Positions 1-11,100 of a stretch of 64,000 nucleotides of DNA are shown here, piece by piece. Source of the DNA: Streptomyces sp. CB01580 (GTDB lineage: Bacteria > Actinomycetota > Actinomycetes > Streptomycetales > Streptomycetaceae); contig NZ_LIXJ01000001.1 of NCBI RefSeq assembly GCF_001905795.1, forward strand, positions 1-64,000. The letters run 5' to 3'. The position numbers were made by a program, and so were the translations under genes. The notes under the pieces were generated by a model that searched no databases, had not been told where the DNA came from, and saw only the letters and a list, made by a program, of their open reading frames with translations. The stretch's first letter is position 1; every line of letters starts with the position of its first letter.

Positions 1-700
1 GCAAACCCGCGAAACACCCCGGATCCTCCCCCGCCAGAACATCGAACAGCGCCTTCGTCAAGAACACCGACCCCACCCCAGCCGCAACCGCCTCACGCAC
101 CACCGCCGCACCCAACTCCACCTCCGCCACGACCACGGTCCCACCGTTCAGCAACGGCACCCACACCTCATACGTCGCCGCATCGAACGAATGCGGCGAA
201 TGGAACAACACCACCCCATGCGCACCCGAACCCCAACGCCCGTCCGCCGCCAACGCAACAATGTCCCCATGCGTGACCGCCACACCCTTCGGCACACCCG
301 TCGACCCCGACGTGAACATCACATACGCCAAAGACCCCGACCGAATCACCGCAGGCAGGTCACCCACACCGACCGGCACCGCACCCACCGCCAGAGCCGG
401 CACACCCCCGACCTCACCCACGCCCCGGTCCGTAAGCACCAGCCCGGCACCAGCCTGCACCAGCACCTGCCGCACCCGCTCCTCCGGATACGAGGCATGC
501 AACGGCACATACACACCACCCGCCTTCAGCACGGCCAGCATCGCCACGACCACATCGACCGACCGCTCCAACAGCAACCCGACCCTGGACTCGGACGACA
601 CACCCCCCTCCACCAGCACCCGCGCCAACCGATCCGAAGCCGCATCCAACTCCGCATACGTCAGCACGACATCACCACACCGCACCGCCACCGCACCCGG
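1..700 (-). repeat. Near-identical A-domain repeat, copy in A4
   Basis: Positions 1-700 match 10855-11554 with only five mismatches that I can find: one near 80, three near 371-373 and one near 494. That is about 99.3% identity. The match ends abruptly at 700/554, and the left limit is cut by the window edge. Confidence 0.95.
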
Positions 701-2130
701 CGCCGCAGCAACCCGACGGGCAAACGCCTCAACCACCGACACACGACCGTCGAACTCCACCACCGCACCCCGACCGGCCACCAGAACCCGGTCCCGCTCC
801 CCCGCGCCCAGCATCGGCACCTCCGCCAACGCCACACCCGAAGCAGCCACCAACCCCTCCGCGAGACCCACCCAATGCCCCGCCATCCGCTCCACCGTCA
901 CCGCATCGAACAAATCCGTGCTGTAGGAGACGACGGCGAACAGGCCCTCTCCGTCAGTGGGTTCGAACTCGATGTTGAGGTCGAACGGGCTCGTCTCGAC
1001 CGGCGGCAGGACTTCCTCGACCAGGAGCCCCGGCAGTGCGAACGTCTCGCGCGGCGCGTTCTGGAGGGTGACCGCGGCCTGGACGAGCGGGGTCCTGCTG
1101 GGGTCGCGTTCCGGGGCGAGGGCCTCGACGAGGCGGCTGAACGGGGCCGCCTGGTGCTCGAAGGCCGCCAGGGTGGTCTCCCGTACGTCGCCCAGCAGCG
1201 TGCCGAAGTCGGCATGGGCGTCGATGCGGGTGCGCAGCACGAGCGTGTTGACGAAGAAGCCGACCAGGGGTTCCAGCTCGGTGCGCTCCCGCCCCGAGAC
1301 GGCCGTGCCGACGGCGATGTCGTCCTGGCCGCTGTAACGCGAGAGCAGCAGCTGTGTGACCGCGGTCAGGGCCATCGACAGGGTCGCGTCCTGCGCACGT
1401 GCCGCGTCGGCGAGTGCCGTGGTGAGACGCTGCGGTACGCGGAAGGAGTGCAGGGCGCCGCGCCCCGTCCGCACGGCGGGGCGGGGTCGGTCGGTGGGCA
1501 GCTCCAGGGGTTCGAGACCGGCCAGCCGCTCGCTCCAGTGGTCGAGGTGGGGCGCGAGGGCGTCCTCGGTGAGTTGTGCACGCTGCCAGACCGCGAAGTC
1601 CGGGTACTGAAGGGATGGTTCGGGTAGCACGGGGCCACCGTCGGACGCGTCCACCACCGCTGTGTAGAGGGCGCTCAGCTCGCGCGTGATCACGCCCATG
1701 GACCAGCCGTCAGTGACGATGTGATGCATCGTCAGCATAAGGGTGGAATCGTCCCGTCCTGCCCGCTCGACGAGGAGCACGCGGAACAGCGGTCCGGTGC
1801 GCAGGTCGAACGGCTGGGCGGCCTCGGCCCGCAGGGTGCGTTCGTGCTCTTCCTCGCTCGCCGCCCGGACCGTGCGCACGGGCACGTCGAGGGTGTCGTG
1901 GACGTGTTGGGTACCGCCCCGGCCGTCGGCGGCGTCGAAGGTGGTGCGCAGTGCCTCGTGGCGGGCGACGAGCCCGGCGACGGCGGTGCGCAGGGCGGCG
2001 GTGTCGACGACACCGGTGAGACGCAGGGTGGTGACGACGTTGTACTCGCAGCCACCGGGGGTGAAGGCGTCGAGGAACCAGAGCCGCTCCTGCGCGTAGG
2101 CGAGCGGCAGCGGGCCCGCGCCGCGTGGCG
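1..2130 (-). other. NRPS module 4: C4-A4 (A4 cut by window edge)
   Basis: C4 begins PLPLAYAQERLWFLDAF and has HHIVTDGWS (about 1692-1729). A4 occupies roughly 1-860 and is cut just after ..DPGCFAGL, before pocket position 299. The visible pocket positions 235, 236, 239 and 278 are D-A-Y-F, as in A1 and A3. The A4 DNA is almost identical to A1 (see repeat features). Confidence 0.8.
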
Positions 2131-5100
2131 CCGGGGTGATCGCGGCCTGCGTCGTCGCGCCCGCCGTGGCGGCGCAGGCGGCGGCCAGCGAGGCGACCGT
2201 GGGATGGTCGAACAGGGCGCGCGGCGAGAGGTCGGCGCCCAGCGCGGTGCGCAGCCGGGAGGCGGCCTTGAGGCTGGTGATGGAGTCGCCGCCGAGGTCG
2301 AAGAAGTCGTCGTGCCGGCCGATCCCCTCGCTGCCGAGCAGTCCGGCCCAGACGGCGGCGATCAGCTCCTCGGCCCCGGCGTGCGGGGCCTCGTGGACGG
2401 TGGCGGTGGCGTGGTCGTGCTCGGGAGCGGGCAGGGCGCGCCGGTCGACCTTGCCGCTGGAGTTCAGGGGCAGGGCGTCGAGGACGACGTACGCGGAGGG
2501 GACCATGTACGAGGGGAGCAGCGCCGCGGCCTCTTCCCGTACGCGGCGGACGTCGAGGTCGGCGGCCGTGGCGTCCTGCGCCGCGGGGACGAGGTAGGCG
2601 ACCAGCCGCTTGGAGCCGCTGCCGCCCGGCCGCCCGGTGGTGACCGCTTGGACGCTCACCCGACCGATGCCGTCGCAGCGCGCCAGGGCGGCCTCGATCT
2701 CGGCGAGCTCGATGCGGAAGCCCCGGATCTTGACCTGTCCGTCGCCCCGGCCCAGGAATTCGAGGCGGCCGTCGTGGCGTCGCCGGACGATGTCGCCGGT
2801 TCGGTAGAACCGACCACCCGCGGGACCGAACGGGGCGGCGACGAACCGCTCGGCGGTGAGACCTGGACGGCCGTCGTAGCCGCGGGCCAGCCCGGGGCCG
2901 CCGAGGTACAGCTCACCGGTCTGGCCGGTGCCGACCGGGCGCAGCGCCGCGTCGAGGACGTAGGCGAGCGTGTTGTCCATGGGCAGGCCGAGCGGTACGG
3001 CCGCACCGTCGGCGAGGTCGGCGACGTCGAGCGGGCCGCAGACGGCGAAGGTGGTGGCCTCGGTGGGCCCGTAGACGTGGACGAGCCGGGTGTCGGGGCA
3101 GTGCTCCAGCATGCGTCGCATCGCCGGGCGGGAGGCGGCCTCGCCGCCCGTCCACACCTCGCCGAGCCCGGAGAAGCAGGCCGGGTCCTCGTCGGCGAGG
3201 GCGCCGAAGAGGGCGGTGGTCACGAACAGGGCGCTGACGCCGTGTTCGGCGACGGCGTGGCGAACGGCGGTCGCCGTGAGGTCGCCGTCGGCGACGATGA
3301 CCGTGCCGCCGTTGAGGAGCGGGGCCCAGACCTCGTAGGTGGCGGCGTCGAAGGAGTGGGAGGAGTGGAACAGGACGCGCTGCTGCGCATCGTGCGTCCA
3401 GCGGCGGTCGGCGGCGAGAGCGGCGATGTCGCGGTGGGTGACGGCGACGCCCTTGGGTTCACCGGTCGAGCCGGAGGTGTACATGATGTACGCATCGGCG
3501 TCCGGGGCGACATGCGTCGGCCCGTCGGCCGGGGCCGTGGTGTCGCCGCCGGGGATGTCGAAGACATCGAGGGTCGGGATGTCCGAGACGTCGAGGGTCG
3601 GGATGCCGTCCGGTGCCGGGAAGACGCCGTCGGTGAGGAGCAGCAGGGCGCCGCTGCCGTAGAGCATGGCGCGCATCCGGTCTGCCGGGTGTCCGGAGTG
3701 CAGCGGGACGTAGGCGGCCCCGGTCCTGAGCACGGCGAGCATGGCGACGACGACGTCCGCCGAGCGGTCGAGCAGCAGTCCGATCCGGGATTCCCGGTCG
3801 GCTCCGCGCGCCCGCAGCGCGCACGCCAGGCGGGCCGCGCGTTCGTCGAGCTGCCGGTAGGTGAGCGTGCCGGACGCGCCGGTCACGGCGACCGCGTCGG
3901 GAGTTTCGGCGACCCGTCGTGCGAAGAGTTCCGGCAGCGAGGTGTCCGGCACCGCGGTCGCGTCGAGCGCGCCGGTCCACGCACCGTCCAGAACGCGGGT
4001 CAGCTCGTCGGCACCGGTCAGCGGCAGGGTGCCGAGCGTGGCCGCGTCGCCGGCGTCCGCAAGGGCCTCCAGGACGTGGGCGTAGCGAGCGGCGAGCAGT
4101 CGGATGGTCGCGACGTCGAAGAGTTCGGGGTCGTAGCCGAAGGTGAGCAGGAACTCCCCGGCGGGGCGCGCGGTCAGGGTGAGCGGGTAGTTGGTCGACT
4201 CGGCGGCGTCGAGCCCGGAAAGGCTGATGCCGTGGCGCGCGGTGGCGTCGACGTCGACCGGGTAGTTCTCGACGACGACGAGGCTGTCGAACAGGGGCGT
4301 GCCGGCCGGCAGGCCGGGCACTTCGATCTCGTGCAGGGCGACATACTCGTACGGCCGGGCCGCTGCCTGGGCATCGCCGAGGCGGCGCAGCCAGGCGCCC
4401 ACCGGCTCGTCCGGCGGCGTGACGACGCGCACGGGCACGGTGTTGATGAACAGTCCGACCGTCGACTCCGCGCCCGGCAGCTCCGCCGGACGGCCGGAGA
4501 CGGTCGCGCCGAACAGGACGTCGTGCGTTCCCGCGTACCGGCCGAGCAGCAGCGCCCACGCGCCCTGGACGACGGCCCCGACGGTGACGCGGTTGCGCCG
4601 GGCAAAGTCCGCGACCGCGTGCGCGGTGGCGTCGGGAAGGCCGAGGGTGACGCGTTCCCCCGAGCGTGCGTGTCGGGACCCGCGCGGCGAACGGTCGTAC
4701 GGGAGCGGCGTCGGCTCCTCGAAGCCTGCGAGGCGGCCGGTCCAGAAGGCATGTCCGGCGGCGTGGTCCTGTGCGGCGAGCCACCGCAGGTGCTCGCGGA
4801 ACGGCTCCCGGGGCGGCAGGGGTTCGCCCGCGCAGAGGGCGGCCACGTCGGAGAGGACGGCGGCGCTGCTCCAGCCGTCCATGAGCAGGTGGTGGAAGGA
4901 CCACAGAACGCGGACGACGTCCTCCTCGACCCGGACGAGCGTCAGCCGCATCAGCGGCGCGTCGAGGCCGGTGACGACGGACCGGTCCGCGGCGAGCAGG
5001 TCCGCAAGCAGCGATTCCTGTTCGTCGGCGGTGCGATCGGTCCAGTCGGCGTACGTCACCGGCAGTGGCCGCGTCCCGGCGCGATGGACGACCTGGACGG

Positions 5101-8100
5101 GCTCGGCCACTCCCTCCCAGACGACGGAGACGCGCAACGCGTCCGAGGCGTCGACGACGGCCTGCCAGGCGCGCGCCACGGCCCCGACGTCGCCCACGCC
5201 TGCCATGACGAAGGTGAACTGCTCCAGATAGGCGGGCGATCCGGGCGATCCGGCCGCGCCGAGTGTGTGGAAGAGCATGCCCGACTGGAGCGGGGTCAGC
5301 GGGAGGATGTCCTCGATGGCGCGGGCGTCGCCGACACGCGCTGCGATCGCGTCCACCTCGCGCTGGGCGAGGCGGACGAGGGGAAAGTCCGACGGCGTGC
5401 AGCCGGAGGGGCCCTCGGGCGCGGTGCAGTGCGCGATCAGGGAGCGCAGCTCGTCCGCGTACCGGTGGGCGAGGTCCTCGACGGTCGCGAGGTCGTGAAG
5501 GTTCTCGGAGTAGGCCCAGGTGAAGGTGAGGACGCCGTCCTGGACCGCGCCGACCACCTCGATCAGATGGGTGCGCCGTTCGCCCGGGTGATGCTCGCCA
5601 CCGGGGTTGAGGACGAGGGAACGGTGCAGACCGGAATTCCCCTCGTCGAAGTGCCCGAGGTAGTTGAACGCCAGTTCCGGAGCGTCGCCCAGGCCGGTGG
5701 CGTTGCCGAGGTGACGCAGGGCGCCATAGCCGATGCCCTGGTCGGGCACGGCCCGCAGCAGTTCCTTGACCGCCTTCACGGTGTCGGCCCAGTCCTCGGC
5801 GTACGCGACGGGCAGCGCGACCGGATGAATGGCGGTGAACCAGCCGACGGTACGGGTGAGATCGACGTCGTCGAAGAGCTCCCCGCGGCCGTGCGCCTCC
5901 AGGTTCACGGCCCACCGGGGAGCGGCCCCGCCCTCCGCGGGTCGATCGGCTCCGCCCGTCGCCCAGGGGCCGGCGGCGCGGGTCAGGGCGGCGAGGAGCA
6001 CGTCGTTGGGGCGCGTGCGGTACGCCCCGGGGACGTCGAGCAGCAGGGCCCGCGTCTCCGCGGCGGACAAGGAGACCGAGACCGTGCGCTCGGAGGCCAC
6101 GGTGTTGTCGCCCCCGGGCCGGTCGACGGGGATCCGCGAGGTGACCGCCGCAGTCGCGTCACGCCAGTACGCCAGCTGGGCATCGAAGCCGCCACGGGCG
6201 GTGTACGCGGCGAGCCGGTCGGCCCACTGCCGCACGGAGGTGCCCTTCGGGCCGAGGTCGACCGGTCGGCCTGCGACAGTCTGCTCGTACGCCGTGCTCA
6301 GGTCCTCCAGCAGGATGCGCCAGGAGACGCCGTCCATGATCAGGTGGTGCGCCACGACGATCACACGCACGGGTCCGGCCGTCGCCGTCCGGACGAGCAC
6401 GCGCACCAGGGGGCCGGTGGCGAGGTCGAGCCCGGCCTGTGCGTCGCGGACGAGTGCCTGCCAGCGTGCCTCTGCTTCTCCCTTGGCGCCGGTGTCGGGG
6501 GCGCTGTCCTCAGGGAGCGTGTGGAAAGTGAGAACGGCGTCGAGGTCGATGTCGGATGTGATCCGGCCGGTCCAGACGCCTTCCGCGTCCTGGACGAACG
6601 TGGAGCGCAAGGCGTCGTGCTGGGCCGCCAGGGCCTCGACGGCGTTGCGGAGGGCGCCGAGGTCGGTGTCGTCCGGGAGGGTGAAGGCGGCGGCCATGTT
6701 GAAGTGGCCGGGGGTCACGGGGTGGGTTTCGAAGAACCACTCCCGTACAGGGGTCGGGGCCACGACGCCGGTGACCGTACCGCTCTCGGTCAGCCGGGAA
6801 CGGGAGGCGGTATCGACGTCGAGAGGGCGGGCGTGCGGGGCAAGGGTGGAGATGGTGGGGTGCTGGAAGACGTCCCGGGACGAGAGCACGAGTCCTGCCC
6901 GACGGGCTCTTGAGACGACCTGGAGGCTGATGATCGAATCGCCACCGAGGTCGAAGAAGTTGTCCTGGACACCGACTTGCTCCAGCCCGAGAACCTCGGC
7001 CCAGACGGATGCCAGGACCTGTTCCGTCCCGGTGCGCGGAGCGACGTATCCGGCCTCGTCCCCGGTGAACTCCGGGACGGGCAGGGACTTGCGGTCCAGC
7101 TTGCCGTTCGCGTTCAACGGCAACTCGTCCAGAACCACGAACACCGACGGCACCATGTACTCGGGGACCGCAGCCGCCACGTGCTCACGCACCCCGGCGA
7201 CGTCCAGCCCCGAACCGTCGGCCACCACATACGCGGCCAGACGCTTCACCCCCGGCCGGTCCTCACGAGCAACAACCACCGCCTGGCTCACACGCTCATG
7301 CGCGACCAGAACGCTCTCGATCTCACCCAGCTCGATCCGGAAACCACGCACCTTCACCTGGTCATCGCCACGACCCGCATACTCAAGCGACCCATCCCCA
7401 TGCCAACGCACCACGTCACCCGTGCGATACAGCCGGCCACCATCGCGGAACGGATCGGCGACAAACCGCTCCGCCGTCAAGTCCGGACGCTCGTGATAAC
7501 CACGCGCCAGACCACCCGCGAGATACAACTCACCCCACACACCCACCGGGACAGGACGCAGACAGGCATCGAGCACATACGTGCCCTTGCCCGCCACGCC
7601 CCTGCCGATCGGCACCATGGATCCAGTGCTCTCCCCGTCCCGCTCCGAGAACCAGCCGGTCGCATAGACGGTCGCCTCGGTCGGACCGTACAAATTCGCG
7701 ACCGCCGCACCCGGCATCACCTGACCAATCCGCTCCCGCAGACTCGACGGAAACGCCTCACCCGCCAAAACCACCAGACCCGCATCCACCCGGGCATCCT
7801 GCTCCAGCACCGCCGCAAACGCCGACGGCACCGCCGACACCAACGAACCCGACCACGACCCCCGCTCAGTCAGAGCAAGAACATCCGGCACCACCTCCAA
7901 CGTCCCACCCGCAGCCAACGTCCCGAACAACTCGAACACCGACACATCAAAATTCAACGACGTCGAAAACAGCACACGCGAGAACCGACCCACCCCCAAC
8001 GACACCGCCCACTCCACCAGACCCGCCATCGACCCATGCGGAACCACCACACCCTTCGGACGACCCGTCGAACCCGACGTATAAATCACATACGCAGCCG

Positions 8101-11100
8101 ACCCCAACGACACCGAACCCACCACCGGCAGCTCCGCCGACAGCAACTCCCCACCCATCACACCCGCATCGACCACCACACGCACACCACTGTCCGCACG
8201 CATGAACTCCAACCGGTCCGACGGATACTGCGGATCCAACGGCACATACGCACCACCCGCCCGCAACACCGCCAACACCGCCACCACCAGATCCACCGAC
8301 CGCGGCAACGACACACCCACCCGCGACTCCACACCCACACCCAACGCCACCAAATGCCCAGCCAAAGCCTCCACCCGACGCCACAACACCTCGTACGTCA
8401 ACGACTCCCCACCACACACCACCGCAACCACCCCAGGAACAGCCCCCACACGCCCCGCGACCAACTCCACCACCGAACGACCACCCACACCCACACCAGG
8501 ACCCGCCCACTCCCCCAGGGCAAGTTCACGTTCGCCCGGGTCCAGGCACTCCAGCCGGGCAAGCGGCGTCATCGGCGACGCGACCGCCGCCTCCGCGAGG
8601 GCTATCCAGTGGCGGCACATCCGCTCGACGGTCGAGGCGTCGAAGAGATCGGTGCTGTACTCCAGTTCGGCTGTCAGACAGCCGTTCTCCTCCCAGAACT
8701 CCCAGGAGACGTCGAACTTCGCCGTCGCTCGCGGAACGAACTCGCGCTTCGCCGGACGGCCGGCGAACTCGCCCTCGAGACCGAGGGAGTTCTGGAGTAC
8801 GACGAGAGCCTGGACCAGCGGGCTCCGGCTCGGGTCCCGTTCCGGTTCGACGGCGTCCACCACGCGGTCGAAGGGGACGTCCTGGTGGGCGAACGCGTCC
8901 AGGGTGGTCGCGCGCACCTCCGAGAGCAACTCCCCGAAGCCCACGGACTCGTCGATCCGGGTACGCAGCGCAAGGGTGTTGACGAAGAACCCGACGAGGT
9001 TCTCCAGCTCCGTGTGCTCGCGACCCGACGCGACCGTGCCGACCGTGACGTCCCGCCGACCGCTGTAACGCGAAAGGAGCAACTGCGTCACCGCCGTCAG
9101 CCCCATGAACAGGCTCGCCCCGCACTCCTGGCCCGCCGCCCTGAGCCGGTCGACGAGACCGGACGGGATCACGAACGTGTGGAGGGCGCCGGCCGAGGTG
9201 CGCACGGCCGGACGCGGCCGGTCCGTCGGCAGCTCCAACGGCTCCAGACCCGACAACTTGTCACGCCAGTAGTCGAGCTGACCGTCGAATGCGCCACCCG
9301 CGAGATTCTCCCGTTGCCAGACCGCGAAGTCGGGATACTGGATGCGCGACTCCGGCAGAACGGCTTGCTCACCCCGCACAGCGGCTGCGTACAGCGCGCT
9401 CAGCTCACGGATGACCACGCCCATGGACCAGCCGTCGGTCACGATGTGGTGCATCGACAGCACCAGCACGTGCTGACGCTCGGAGAGGCGGACGACCAGA
9501 ACCCGGACGAGCGGGCCTCGGTCGAGGTCGAACGGGGCGGCCTGTTCCTCCCGCAGGACCCGCAGCAGCGCGTCAGGCCGCGCACCGTCGGCCTCGGCCA
9601 CGAGGTCCACCACCCGCACGGGCACCTCGACGTCCTGCTGGACGTGCTGGCGTCCGTCGGAGAATGTGGTGCGCAGCGCCTCGTGGCGGGCGACGAGCCC
9701 GACCAGCGCGGTGCGCAGCGCGGACGCGTCGACGTCACCGAAGACGCGCAGGGCGAGGCCGGTGTTGTACGTGGAGTCGCCGGGCGCGAAGTCGGCCAGA
9801 AAGGCGAGGCGCTCCTGGCCGTAGGACAGCGGAAGGGTTCCGTCGCGCTCGACGCGCGGGATCGCCGGCTCGGCGGAAGCCTCGGGCACGCCGGGCGCGA
9901 CGAGGCCCCGGGCCAGTGTCTCGACGGTCGGGTGGTCGAAGAGCGTACGGGAGGACAACTCGCCGTCGAGGACCGAGCGGACATGGCCGACGACCCGCAG
10001 GGCGGAGATGGAGTCGCCGCCGAGGGCGAAGAAGTTGTCGTGGACGCCGACGCGTTCGACACCGAGCACGTCCGCCCACACGCCCGCGAGGATGCGCTCG
10101 GCATCGGTGCGCGGGGCGACGTACTCCTCACCCGCCTCTGCCTCCGGAGCGGGAAGCGCCTTACGGTCGACCTTGCCGTTCACGTTCAACGGCAGCGCGT
10201 CCAGGACGACGAACGCCGACGGCACCATGTACTCCGGCAACAAACCCGCCGCATGCCCACGCACGCCGGCCACGTCCGCACTTCGCCCGGAGGCCGCGAC
10301 CGCATAGGCCACCAGGCGCTTCGCCCCGGGGCGGTCCTCACGGACCTGCACCGACACCCGCCCCACCGACGCGTGCCGGGACAACACCGCCTCGATCTCG
10401 GCCAACTCGATACGGAAACCCCGCACCTTCACCTGACCGTCACCACGGCCCAAAAACTCCAGACGGCCATCCGCCCGCCACCGCACCACATCACCCGTGC
10501 GATACAACCGGCCGCCGTCACCGAACGGATCCGCGACAAACCGCTCCGCCGTCAGATCCGACCTGCCGTCATAACCACGCGCAAGACCCGCACCACCAAG
10601 GTACAACTCGCCTGACGCACCCGGGCCCACCGGTCGGAGCGCCGTGTCCAGCACATACGCCCGGGTGTTGTCCATCACCGACCCCAAAGGAATCACCGAT
10701 GCATCCGTATCCCCGGCCACGACCGGCCCGCACACCGCGAACGTGGTCGACTCCGTCGGACCATAGACATGGACCAGCTCCGTGTCCGGACAGTGCTCCA
10801 GCATCCGCGCCATCGCCACACCCGACGCCGCCTCACCACCCGTCCACACCTCACGCAAACCCGCGAAACACCCCGGATCCTCCCCCGCCAGAACATCGAA
10901 CAGCGCCTTCGTCAAGAACACCGACCCCACCCCGGCCGCAACCGCCTCACGCACCACCGCCGCACCCAACTCCACCTCCGCCACGACCACGGTCCCACCG
11001 TTCAGCAACGGCACCCACACCTCATACGTCGCCGCATCGAACGAATGCGGCGAATGGAACAACACCACCCCATGCGCACCCGAACCCCAACGCCCGTCCG